Part shown: one piece after another, positions 30,701-40,533 of the stretch
Position numbering within the stretch: position 1 is the first letter of the stretch
Layout of the letters: every line of letters begins with the position of its first letter
NCBI RefSeq assembly: GCF_949628265.1
Contig: NC_088790.1
Span: 19,472,545-19,536,544 of the forward strand
Direction of reading: 5' to 3'
Source: Cloeon dipterum
Lineage: Eukaryota; Arthropoda; Insecta; Ephemeroptera; Baetidae
DNA length: 64,000 bases
The notes under the pieces: generated by a model
What the model was told of the DNA's origin: nothing
Seen by the model: the letters and a program-made list of their open reading frames with translations, nothing else
Database searches by the model: none
Translations under genes and position numbers: made by a program

Positions 30701-33478
30701 ACATATAATATGCTTAAGTCAGTCTTCAAAAAGTCTTGAATAAAAATTGAAATTCATTATTACAGCTTAAATTTTTGTAGAGTTCTATTGGAGTGTTTTT
30801 CTACAGTTTTTACGTGCAGTAAAAAGATATTAGTTCTTAACTTGAAATTGTGAAAAGAGTTGATTTGGCTAAAATTTAATAATTGTGCAATATTATGTTC
30901 TAGATTTTCCTTGACTAGTTTCTAATAGTTTTTTGTCAGCATCATAGTATAAATATCTATTTAAATTGTAATTCTGCCATCATTAATTTTAATTCTTAAG
31001 AGAAGAACATTAGGGTAATATCGGCTTTTTAAACTGATACTCGTCTGCCCAAGGGTTACTTATTTAATTAATAATTGATAAAATTTTTGAGACCAAAAAT
31101 CTCATTAAACAAACTTGCTCAAACTGAAATAGTGTAATTTCCTGTTATTGTATTGATTTGTGCTGTTCTGCTTCTAGGCCACCAAGGTGAACGCATCTCT
31201 GAGCGAAACTCTGGTTTCAACTCCAAGCAGCACCCGGTCTTCTAGGCGAGGCACCGTTAATGACTCGGTGTTAAATGCCTCAACGACCGCCACCATCTCT
31301 TCGTTGCCCGACCTGAGTAGCAGTAGCACTCACTCCACTGGCCGCCGCAATTCTGGCTTAATCATAGGCGTTGACCTTTTCCCAGGAATCAACACCCCCA
31401 CTCTGAAGAAAGTGCGCAACATTTTCCACCAACAAGCTGAGCCCGCCAGCCCGAGGTTAACGGGTGTCAAGGAGATGTTTGCTGACAAGGCAAAGGCTGC
31501 CAGTCCTCGGCTGCAGGGTGTTAAGGAAATGTTCAAGAGCCCCAAGGTTAGCAAGGCCTCACCCAGGTTGGCCGGCATCAAGGAGATGTTCCGCGTGGAC
31601 GAGCAGTCAACACCCAAGTTGACAGGAATCAAGGAAATGTTTGCCACTGGCGGTCACGTCAGTCCCAAAGTGGTCAACCTGAAGAAGATGTTCAGCAACC
31701 TCAAAGCCGCGAACTCACCAAGACTCAGTGGTGTTCCAGACCTGTTCGCTGCTGCAGCTGCCGACGTTTCCACTCCTGTTTTGTTGAAATTAGTGCGAAA
31801 GGCAAAGGCGACTCCTCAGGCCAGCGGCTCTGCAAAGAAGGGCAAGATTACCACCCCTAAAGCTGAGACTCCACTTAAAGCAGATACTCCAATGCCGAAA
31901 GCAACTACCCCGAAGGCTGCCACTCCCAAGGTGGCTACTCCTAAGGTTGCAACTCCCAAAACACCAATTTTGAAAGCCCGCACTCCAAAAACAAAGACAC
32001 CGGAGAAGGAGACAGCCAATGATACCACTCCAACCATTATAAAGAAAACTGCTACTCCCAAGTCAGTGAGCCCAAAGAAGGTTTTGACGCCTAAAGTTGC
32101 CACCCCAAAGGCCAGAACCCCCAAGGGTACCACGCCCACAGCATTCAAAAAGTCGATCAGTCCAAAGAAGGCTGCCACACCTAAAAGGTCGGTGAGCCCG
32201 AAAAAGGTTGTCACTCCAAAGGTGAAGACACCAATAGCAAAACCAGTCGCTACTCCAAATCCAAGTGAGGTAGTGTCAGAGGAAGCTAAACTGAAGGTAC
32301 TGTCGGCAAAGAAGACTCCCGCCAGTAAAGGCAGAGCAAAGGCCGTCAAGAAGATCGCCTCACCAAAAACTACATCGCCAATCAAAATGGCGGCTCTGAA
32401 GGCCATCGCTTCACCTGTGAAACAGAAAGTAGTTGAAGAAGCAGTTGCAGAGGAGCCTACCACAAAATCTCCTGCTAAGAGGAAGAGCGAGCTTGCCGAA
32501 GAATTGCCAAGCGCTAAGAAGGCCAAAACACCAAGGACAACCAAGAAGGTCATCTTTGAGACGCCTGCCAAGGAGTCCCCCGCGCCGACAAGGGCGAGGA
32601 GAGGCGCTGCAGCCAAACAACCGGCTGTTGAGGAGGCCAAGACTGCTAGCCCCAAGAAATCCAGAGCCAGGGGTAAGGTTGCCGCTGAGCCGGAAGCAGC
32701 CATTGTGGAGGTGGAGTCCCCAAAGAAGGCGGGTAAGGGCAGGGGAGCCAAAAGGGTGGCCGATCCTGAGCCAGAGGTGGCAGAGTCCGCGCCCAAACGG
32801 GGCAGGGGAAGGGCCGCCGCCAAGGAAGAGACAGTTGCCAGCCCAGCTAAACCCACAAGGGCCACCAGAGGCAAGAAGGTCGTGGAGGAGGCCAAGGCAG
32901 AGACGCCCAAGAAGCCAACACGTGGCCGTGCTGCAAAAAATGAAAATGCGTCAAGCACCAAGGAAGCCGCCGCCGAGGTTGCCGAGAATCCCGCACCTAA
33001 GAGGGCTGCTAGGAGCAAAAAGGCCGCTGCAGAAGTGCCAGAAGAGTCCAATACCAAGAAGCCAACAAGAGGCAAGAAGGCCGTTGAAGAGGCCCCTGCC
33101 GAGCCCACTCCTAAGAAGGCTACAAGAGGCAAGAGGGCCGCCGCAGCTGTCGCAGAACTGGAGGTGGCCACTCCCAAAAAAACGCCTAAAAGAGGAGGTA
33201 GAGGAAAGCAGGCGGCCATAGTGGAAGAGCCAGAAGAGGGAGTTGCTCCCAAGAGAGGCCGAGGCAAGAAAGCAGCTGTGCCTGAACCAGAGCCAGAGGT
33301 CATCGCTCCCAAGAAGGGCAGGGGCAAAGCCACACCCAAGGAAGAGGCCGTCGCCACTCCAACACCCGCTAAGAGTTCCAGGGGCAAGAAAGTCAAAGCT
33401 GAAACGCAGCCCAAGGCAGCCAGCCCGAGAAAAGCAGACGCGGCCACGTCTCCTAGGAAAACGCGATCTAGAAAGTGA
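27794..33478 (+). CDS. Ki-67-like FHA-domain chromatin protein, 6 coding exons
   Basis: Exons: 27794-27985, 28825-29271, 29512-30066, 30150-30278, 30337-30597, 31178-33478; 1294 aa. All introns are phase 0. Residues about 5-98 form an N-terminal FHA domain matching that of Ki-67: CDIRI, QHCAI, a central LNG, then SIVVVDR. Residues about 600-718 hold six close copies of a PRLxG(V/I)KEMF motif, resembling the LxGxKELF core of the Ki-67 repeats. Between and after these lie many TPK/SPKK units (CDK-type S/T-P-x-K sites). The last 300 residues are Ala/Lys/Arg-rich with repeated RGRG(K/R) and TRGKK blocks, as in DNA-binding tails. Ki-67 coats mitotic chromosomes; an equivalent role here is inference. 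No clear RVSF phosphatase motif is visible. Another FHA chromatin protein cannot be excluded. Confidence 0.75.
27986..28824 (+). other. Ki-67-like gene intron splitting the FHA domain
   Basis: Donor GTGAGT and acceptor TTCACAG, phase 0. Half of it is the palindromic MITE-like element at 28325-28755. The intron interrupts the FHA domain between GVKT and FSLQCNG. Confidence 0.75.
28325..28755. mobile_element. Palindromic foldback MITE-like element, full copy
   Basis: About 430 bases forming one long imperfect inverted repeat. The left end TTCACCAGTAGCATAAACCC matches the reverse complement of the right end (TTCACCAGTTGCATAAACCC). Inside, ACAGATGGC, TTTTAAGGCA, TTCCGCTGCGATT, CTCAATCTAGCT, GCATTCTTCAATTA, ACCAAAATCGG and TCAGCCA are all mirrored. 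The centre is near 28535. No ORF. It fits a non-autonomous foldback or MITE element. Target-site duplication is not clear. Confidence 0.8.
29272..29511 (+). other. GC-AG intron
   Basis: The exon ends GTTGAG and the intron begins GCAAGT, the standard GC-donor consensus. The acceptor is CCACAG|GGT. Only this donor keeps the Lys/Pro-rich frame on both sides; the nearby GTTAAT would shift the frame. Confidence 0.7.
30598..31177 (+). other. Ki-67-like gene last intron
   Basis: AT-rich, donor GTGAGG, acceptor CTTCTAG, phase 0. No other feature is seen. Confidence 0.7.
31391..31748 (+). repeat. Six tandem G(V/I)KEMF-type motifs
   Basis: In-frame units spaced about 18-24 codons apart: LTGVKEMF, LQGVKEMF, LAGIKEMF, LTGIKEMF, VVNLKKMF, LSGVPDLF. 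A preceding LKKVRNIF is probably a seventh, more divergent one. Each is preceded by SPR, TPK or SPK. They correspond in form to the conserved core of vertebrate Ki-67 repeats but lack the roughly 100-residue spacers found there. Confidence 0.85.
31800..33470 (+). repeat. Low-complexity TPK and RGRGK coding repeats
   Basis: First half (to about 32400): repeated (A/K)TPK and SPKK codon blocks. Second half: repeated E-PKK-x-RGRGK and TRGKKA blocks alternating with acidic Glu/Pro linkers. The repeats are imperfect at DNA level and explain the long open frames on the opposite strand. Confidence 0.85.
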
Positions 33479-33573
33479 GTGTGCAAAGTTCAGCGTTTTT
33501 CTGTAACGGCCGTGTAATTATATGAATTGTAAAGCATCCGAAATTGTGCTATGTTGATTTGCCTGCGTGTTTT

Positions 33574-33579
33574 AATAAA
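33574..33579 (+). terminator. Poly(A) signal of the Ki-67-like gene
   Basis: AATAAA 96 bases after the stop codon, so a very short 3' UTR. It supports the TGA at 33476-33478 as the true stop. Confidence 0.7.
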
Positions 33580-33682
33580 ATGACTTACATCGAATTTGTA
33601 CAATGTTCCAAGTGTTCATAGGGACTGGCTTTTTGGTGAAACTTTATCTTGTACTCATTGTTCAATCATATGCCTTGGACTT

Positions 33683-33688
33683 TTTATT
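33683..33688 (-). terminator. Poly(A) signal of VPS37A
   Basis: TTTATT on the + strand (AATAAA on the minus strand), 135 bases past the VPS37A stop. The convergent Ki-67-like poly(A) signal is only about 105 bases away. Confidence 0.55.
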
Positions 33689-33822
33689 TAAGTCATTGTA
33701 TTTAGTTCATTGATGAAAAACAAATTAACACAGACAGATACTTTGCATTTTACATTCTTGATAAATAAATACATAACGTGAATATCAAAATAATATTTTT
33801 CATTGCAGTCTTTTCCATCCAA

Positions 33823-35278
33823 TCAGTAACTAGCCTTTTCTAAATCGTGCAGTTGCTTGCTCAATTTTTCCTCCTTCACTCTCCTGCTGTGGCCCATCTA
33901 GAATTAAAATATATTGAGAGTGACTCAAAGGCTCAATCTTAAGTCGTAATTATTGAAGTTCATCGCGCTATAAATTAGTTTTTCAGAAACTACAATTGTT
34001 AAACATCTTGAAAGCTTTTAATGCTTTCAGTCTGCACTGATACAGCTGAATATTTAACTAGTTTTAGTGAGAGAAAGATTCATTAATCAAACTACCGCAG
34101 TTTTTTAAACCACTAGAAACAGATACCAAAATACAATTTGCAGATTACAGTACTTGGTCAAATCAAAATTATATTATAGAACAAACCTTTCTTGCATCAA
34201 TATAGTCGCTCAAAAAAGCATCTATGTCCATTTCTCCTTCCAAAAATTGCTCTGCAATTTTATCGCTACGCTGGTCACACTCATGTGCGGCTGAATGCAA
34301 ACTTTCCTGTAACATCTTGACTAGTATCTTGTGCTTTTAAGAAAAAGGAAGAGGGTTACCTTAATAGCTGAAGGCATGAATTTATTGCTAAGTTCCTGGT
34401 AACTGATGCTCAACTCTTCGTAATGATTACTCAACGATTGTACCCTTGCAACCTTTTCCTGCACCTTCTCCTTCAACTCCTGCAACCTTCCCTCTCTCTC
34501 CAACGTTTCCTCTGCAAAATTTTAGATTTACTTTTTGGGAACACCACTTTTTAAACAAAACTTACTTGAAATTTGTTCATTTTCTGCAATGATTCTGTCA
34601 ATTTCATCTTCAAGGATCTTAATTGGGGGCAACTGTTCGAGGAACTCATCGCACTGATCCTCGCTCTCAGTCAATGACTGCAGCTGAGCAACGCTGAGAG
34701 AAGACAAGGCTGAGCGCAGCATGCTTTGTTCGTTGTCGGCCAGATTCAGGTTTGGTTGACCTATTTGCCCAAAGGTGTTTGGGGCTGAAGGTGGCGAAGT
34801 GGCAATCTGCTTCACTGGGGTGCCTATTTGCTGCTGCCTCTTTGTCAACTCCCTTACAATGGCGTGCACCACTCGCCCAAGGTCGGAATGCTCAGAGAAC
34901 TTTAAAAAATAATGCGGTTGGTCAGAAAAAACCTCTAAACCTTTGAAGAATATTATTACATTTCGAACTCCAGGAGCATTGGACACTTCGCCTGTTTTTT
35001 CGTCCACCCAGGGGTGTGAGATTGCTGGAACAACAATGATGCTGGGTTTACTGTCGGGAAAGTTTGCGGGCAGTTTGATGAAGATGATAAAGTCCCCTGC
35101 TAATGGCTCCACTTGATACTCTTCTCCAGGTACTTTTTCATAAACACTGGTAAAAATGCAACAATATTAGTTATAAATCATAAGAAATAAATTAGTATTT
35201 TCACTTCTCATTGAAGACTTTTAAAGTGTTAATCTGCTTGCTCCTTTTATCGCCTTGATTGTAGCTTTTGGAAAACAT
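33823..35278 (-). CDS. Vps37A: VPS37A, ESCRT-I subunit, 6 exons
   Basis: ESCRT-I component that sorts ubiquitinated cargo into multivesicular endosomes, together with TSG101 and VPS28. Exons in transcript order: 35278-35205, 35146-34960, 34899-34566, 34511-34360, 34306-34187, 33897-33823; 313 aa, all phases consistent. The N-terminal third (KRSKQINTLKVFNENVYEK, then FIIFIKLPANFPDSKPSI and HPWVDE) is a UEV-like fold. The C-terminal part is the Mod(r) domain: an acidic segment with LPPIKILEDEID, a coiled-coil stretch rich in Glu/Lys/Gln, then HECDQRSDKIAEQFLEGEMDIDAFLSDYIDARK-like residues typical of VPS37 (the conserved core is EQFLEGEMDIDAFL). It is shorter than human VPS37A (about 397 aa), mainly at the N terminus and in the linker. 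It is divergent from ARL13B and convergent with the Ki-67-like gene. Confidence 0.92.
34900..34959 (-). other. 60-base VPS37A intron without stop codons
   Basis: GTAATA...TTTAAAG between CGAAAT and TTCTCTGAG. It is exactly 60 bases, phase 0 and open in frame, so an ORF scan reads straight through and adds 20 residues absent from the VPS37A family. Removal joins PGVRN to FSEHSDLG, as in other VPS37A proteins (compare NFSMHSDLG in human). Confidence 0.75.
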
Positions 35279-35957
35279 GTTATGGACCTTTTAAAAAGCA
35301 ATGGAATGAGATTACACAATAATTATTTAGATAATAATCAGCTAAAGACTAGGACGATAATTAAGACACTAATATTCGTATTAGTCGTTCATACAGACTT
35401 AAAGGTGCCTGTCAGGCTTGTTTGGATTTGGAAAGGGGGCGCGGTCGAAAGCCAAATACATAATGTAAGAAAACCGGTACGCTTTATTTCTAACCAGTAT
35501 TTTAAACCCTCCAAAAATTTCCAAAATCATCTCGTTAGTTTAGAAAATCTTCTGATAATTTAAACCCTCATATAATCACTTCGTATTTATTTGATTAAAA
35601 AATTGAATATTTATGTTAGTCTATAAGTAGAAATTTAAAACAGAAACCGGTTTAGAGATAAAAAAAAATACTGATAGCTTATTACGATTGGTTCAAAAAG
35701 CGAAATTCCATCATTAGAAACAGAAACAAGGGAGAGCAGCACAATCAAGCACGAAAATAGTACATTGAGTAGTGCGTGTGAGTAAATAAACAGTGAAGTG
35801 GTTGGTTTCTATGCGTGCAAAAAGGAAGCATTCCGCTTTGTTCTCATATGTGCGCACAGATGACGCGTAATTGAATTACGTTTGAGCTCATTTCCACTTT
35901 GACATAACGTCGGAAACTCTTGGGACACAATTCTATTATACTAACGAGCTGCGCACA
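35279..35957. promoter_or_regulatory. Shared upstream region of VPS37A and ARL13B
   Basis: 679 bases between the two start codons in head-to-head order, so it must hold both promoters and 5' UTRs. It is AT-rich with a GC-richer part at about 35740-35950. I looked for an RFX X-box for the ciliary gene and found no convincing site. Confidence 0.5.
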
Positions 35958-38900
35958 ATGGGCTCGTTTTGCTCGTGCTGGAACAGATATTCTAGGTGAG
36001 ATTAAAACCTATTATACTTAAAATTGTAACTTTTGCCCACAATTTGTTTCTTATCTCACAATTTGGTCATGAGTCATGACTCATTAAACGTCCACGTACT
36101 TTTTGTAACTCAATTAGAAAAAGCCATTTAACAAAAATAAGAAAAGTTGTTAATTTGTCTTCTAGCATGAACGAAATTTTGGCATGGGGGTGGATGAACA
36201 TAATTTGATCTTGATGCTAAATAGAGTCACCATACGCACCATCATATCACCTCATCAAACACAAATTTATTATACTTATGTACGAGTCCTATTATGCCAT
36301 AAATAATAGATATAATAATATTATCAGATGATAATATTATATGAGTTACATACAAAATAATTTTGTGGACGGTATAAATACCTAATTATTAAGTACATTT
36401 TTTACAAAAAATAATGCGTACTGTTTGGATATAGACATATCATAGTAATGGATCTCTGATTTTCCTTATTGCAGAACTGTGTCTCTCCTTCTCGTTGGAT
36501 TAGATAATGCAGGAAAAACTACAGCAGTGAAAGGTCTAGCTGGAGGTATAAAATAGGTTCCAACATTAATCAGCAGTTGACTTAAATTCCATTTCTTTTT
36601 TAAGGAAAAACAATTAATTAGGTCAAATATTAAATACAGTGGTATTATTTATTGCTCGATAAAATGACTATTATTATCTTATTTCTCATTATAATTTTAT
36701 AATTGAATTTTGGTGGCACCATTTTTTTAATTTTAAAATTTTCCAAGCACAGTATGAAAATTCTAAAAGAATCAGTGCTTTATCAAAATTTGAAAAGCAA
36801 GAAGATAAAGTTTTGAGATTATATTTTATATTTTTGTTGTTCTTCCTCCTCTGTAATCAAAATCAGCATAGTACAGCAATATTTTTTTCTACCCAACTAT
36901 ATATCTATTAACATAGATATATTTATGGATTTAAAAGGAACTAGTTAATTGTATTTTGCACCACAGTTTATGACTCGATCACTATCTGATTTCATTCCCT
37001 GAATAAAATTGTTTAATGCCAAACCCTTTTCTACTTATTTAGTGAGGCATCCTCTAAAAAATTCTTTCATGAAATGCCTGAAATGCTATAATAAAAAATT
37101 ATGATCTATGTAGAGGTTTTGTCAGTCAATTCTAGTAGAAAATACAGAGTCACTTTCTTTTTTCCAGAACCCACAGAGCATACTGTGCCGACCATAGGAT
37201 TTTCTTGTACGGTTATTCGGTCAAAACGCAATCAAGTAAAGGTTTTTGATCTTGGAGGTTTGCCAAACATCCGAGGGATTTGGGACAAATATTTTGCAGA
37301 CGTGAGTTTTTGGATCTCGTTTATTTTTTGCTTTATTGGAATTTTTGCATGGTTGCTATTTTAATTAATACTGGAATTTCTCCCCTCCTCTAACGCATTT
37401 TGTTCAAATAATGTAAATATGTATGCATGGTGGTTGGTTGCCTACTTCCAGGTGCATGGGGTAATTTATGTGGTGGATGCTAGCCAGATTGATAGAATCG
37501 AGGAAAGCAAAGCTGAGCTTGAAAAACTGATTGCGCATGAAAAAATTAAAGGGAAACCACTTCTTCTGTAAGATTAACTACAAATATTCAGGGTATGATT
37601 GCTGAAATCTACGCTAAACCTTCAGATTGGCCAACAAACAAGACCTTCCAGGAGCGTTGGACGAGTTGGATTTGGTTGAAAAACTAAATCTGGAGCACCT
37701 GGTCAATGCTTACAAGTGTCCAACCACTGTGGAAACGTGTGCCGCCATCCTCAGCCCAGATCCAGCGATTCAAAGTGGATTCAAGTAAGAAAGGGGCAAG
37801 GCCGATTCTTCGATTTTGAAATGCATTAATAATTATCACTGGTTTTAACGTTTAAAACTAAGGCTGAGGAAAAATACAACATTTTTGGTGATTTTCTGCA
37901 ACCGTTCCTTATTCAAACCTGAAAAGGTTGTATTTTAATTAAAATAAATCAAAATTCCATTGAATTGTCCAAATAGTGGTAAGTATTTTGTGAAACCCGT
38001 GTGGCACCAAAAATGTTTTATCTATAATGGAACGATTTTTGTAAAAATGCACAATATTGTGGATAAACTCGCATAGAAACAATGCCATGTTTTTAAATAC
38101 GGGTTTTTGTGAGTCTTATTTAGGGTATTTTTTGCTGATACGTGACTAATTGAGATCTTTGAAAAAAGCTGGCTCATCGAATCGGTCATGAATGATTTCA
38201 CGGTGCTGGACACGCGGGTCAGCGCTGACCTGGCGACCCAAGAGGCTGAGCAGAAGATTCTTAGAGAAGAGCGGCTGGCGCGTGTCGAACAGTTGCGGAA
38301 AGAAAGGGAACCAGTGACAGAGGAAATAGTTGAAGACTCCAACCAGTTTGAAGTCAGCCCCTTCCGTCCAATAGAGGAGATTGTGGTATATTCACTGTTT
38401 CCGTGGTTGCGAAAACTCGAATTTTTTATTGAACAAATTTGATTGAATTTCCTGTAAATTTTTATTTTGATAAATTCTCCTGAAACTTTAATTTAAAAAC
38501 TAAAATACACACTTTTTAATACTTAAAAATAAATTAATCTCAAACTTAAACCAAATTACAGGCGGATAATAGACCAGGCCCAAAAATGATACTTGTGCAG
38601 CAATCTCCTCCACCGCCAGAGAGTCCATCACGAGTGTCTGAAGTGGAGGTCTCTTCCAAAGTGTCAATGAGTACAAATTCAACAGTAGAAAGTAAAATAT
38701 TATGCGTTTAAAATTACTCGAGCGTAAAACGTGACTCCTAAACAGTGAGGCCTGTGGTGGAAGAGCCAAAAAAGAGAAGTCTGCTCCCATTGAGAAGCAA
38801 CAAAACCGCTCCAGCAGAGGACACAAGTCCTTCCAGGAAACAGATTAGCTCTCTTCCACCTCTGAAGCAGAAAAGTCCGGTGACAGAGCCGGCGGTTCCA

Positions 38901-39143
38901 TGGATCAAACCAGTCCTGAATGCTGGAGAGCGGAATGGAAGTGCAACCAAAGGTAAGAGATCTTATTTGCGCTTTGTTTTCAATAATGAGTTAGACCTCT
39001 TGTGAGTATGGTGATGGTATTTATATGTTCTTATTCTTCTTTCCTCTATTCTAGAAAATGCGTGGGATGAGCCCTCAGATACATTTCGTCTTGCTGAAGT
39101 TCCAAATGGGTTGCACCGTCCAAAAATTCCAAATGGACATTGA
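35958..39143 (+). CDS. Arl13b: ARL13B, ciliary Arl-family GTPase, 9 exons
   Basis: Small GTPase of the ciliary membrane, a GEF for ARL3 and needed for cilia structure and signalling in other animals. Exons: 35958-35995, 36475-36545, 37168-37301, 37452-37567, 37626-37784, 38169-38385, 38562-38691, 38746-38952, 39055-39143; 386 aa. It starts MGSFCSCW; Gly2 and the cysteines suggest lipidation. G domain: GLDNAGKT (21-28), PTIGFS, VFDLGG (62-67), NKQD (123-126), ETCAAI. The residue after DLGG is Leu, not the catalytic Gln, as in ARL13B (Gly there in human). A Glu/Arg-rich coiled coil (about 194-219) leads into NQFEVSPFRPIEEIV, which matches the family's NPFQPI motif, then a Pro/Ser-rich tail ending IPNGH. 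Human ARL13B is 428 aa. Confidence 0.93.
36546..37167 (+). other. ARL13B intron 2
   Basis: AT-rich, donor GTATAA, acceptor TTTCCAG, phase 1. Intron 1 (35996-36474) and intron 5 (37785-38168) are similar. No other feature is seen in any of them. Confidence 0.6.
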
Positions 39144-39489
39144 TATTACTTAATTTTTCTTTCTTATTTATTTTGTTAATTTTTTAGACGTTTTTATAAA
39201 GCACCATTAGTTATGGGACATTTATTTTTATACATATGGCAGAAAATATCACATAAGCAATTTCGCAATTTGCATTTTTAAATTTTTGTATTTTCATTAA
39301 GAATGATTAACGTTTTATTGTGATGAATTATGACTAATAATTGATATTTAAATGACTCATGCAAATCGCGAATCGCGAAATTTTTAACATTGTCATGTAA
39401 GAATATTAAAATTTTTTAAAATATAAATCTCCATGTAATCTCATGTGAAAGTGTAAAACAGCATTATTAAATATACGACTTGTCGTCTC
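39144..39489. other. Convergent 3' UTRs of ARL13B and ninjurin
   Basis: 346 bases, AT-rich, shared by two genes that face each other. TTTATT motifs (AATAAA on the minus strand) near 39164, 39221 and 39313 could serve ninjurin. No canonical AATAAA serves ARL13B here; ATTAAA near 39468 is a possible weak signal. The two 3' UTRs probably overlap. Confidence 0.45.
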
Positions 39490-40533
39490 TTAAAGCCTCT
39501 CTGTAGTTGCTAGTAATGTGTCGTTCAGTTCACCCCTTAAAGTGTATGGCGATTTGGGCGGAATGCTCGAATCCGTGCTGATGCTGAACGCCGAGATGAA
39601 CACGTTGATAATGGTGACCAGGAAAATACCAATCACAGTGAAGTTATTGATGCGGTTTGCCAGGTGCATGTCTTTCTCCTTCTTTATGTTGAACTGGCCA
39701 TTCCAAATAAGTCCAATGCCGACTGCAATCTGCATAGCAAATATAGAGTTTATTTATAATTTATTCAGATCAAGGGGATCCTTAAGTACGGCGCACTTTT
39801 CTTTTAAATTCCCAAGCAAAAATAATTGAATCAAAATGTAAAATAGCGCTATCCATTATAAAGATATATGGCAAAACGGTCTTTCATCAAAGCGAAAGAT
39901 GGAGCCTCGGTCAAGTTCGTGAGCGGCCACGTCTTTTCGAAAGTGCAGGATACATCCCAAAGTTAAAAATAAACAAAGCTGGATTTGACACGCACCTGCA
40001 GAATTATACTGGCCGAAATGAGTGTGAGGCTGATGTAGTAATAGGCGTCGTCCACTCCTCTGTCCAGAACGTACCTCAGCTGGTTTGCATTCGCAGAGAG
40101 AAGCGCCAGGTCCATCATACCCTGAGCAAGAGTCTTCTTTTGCGAATAAATATTCACGTCTAGCCTCGGTATTGCTGTCTGAAATTAAAAAGAAAATTAA
40201 GATTTTTTTTCTCTCTTGGCTAAAAATCTAATTAATTTTCCTTACTTCTACCATCGAGAGGCCATCAGGAGCGATCTCTGAATTCAGTTCGACTCTGTAG
40301 GTCAACGGAGTTTCCTCCATGTTTTTGAGCCTTGTGCCTTCACCCTGTTTGTCATGAGGCTTCCTGTCCAAATCGTCCAGGTCCAGGTGGTTGGTACCAC
40401 CAAAGTCCATCTCTTCGTGGTCTGAGGTCTCCTCCATCCTCACCTCTTCTTTTTTGGGGTAATTTGGCCCATTTGGGGGCTGGTCGAGGTGCCTGTTGAA
40501 CTCTCCCAGTTCATCAGGGTGAAAAGACGGCAT
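39490..40533 (-). CDS. Ninjurin family membrane protein, 3 exons
   Basis: Ninjurins are two-pass plasma-membrane proteins for cell adhesion and, for NINJ1-type members, membrane rupture during lytic cell death by oligomerisation. Exons in transcript order: 40533-40246, 40178-39996, 39729-39490; 236 aa, all phase 0. The N-terminal 96 residues are acidic, hydrophilic and variable. The conserved core begins at LDVNIYSQKKTLAQGMMDLALL (amphipathic helix), continues through NQLRYVLD and then two hydrophobic segments: YYYISLTLISASIILQ joined across the intron to IAVGIGLIWNG, and NNFTVIGIFLVTIINVFISAF. The start was taken as the first in-frame ATG (MPSFHPDELG); the frame stays open upstream to about 40608 but without ATG. 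Length fits insect ninjurins. It is convergent with ARL13B, with about 350 bases between stop codons. Confidence 0.93.

Noticed and set aside
31816..33486. A 556-residue open frame on the minus strand
   Set aside because: It is the shadow of the TPK and RGRGK repeats of the + strand gene; the translation is Leu/Ala/Gly/Val low complexity with no ATG context or splice structure.
34900..34959. Reading the VPS37A frame straight through
   Set aside because: Adds 20 residues not found in the family, flanked by GT and AG with a pyrimidine-rich 3' part; treated as an intron.
35279..35957. RFX X-box for ARL13B
   Set aside because: Only weak half-site resemblance (GTTTCTATGCG near 35808); no acceptable palindrome.
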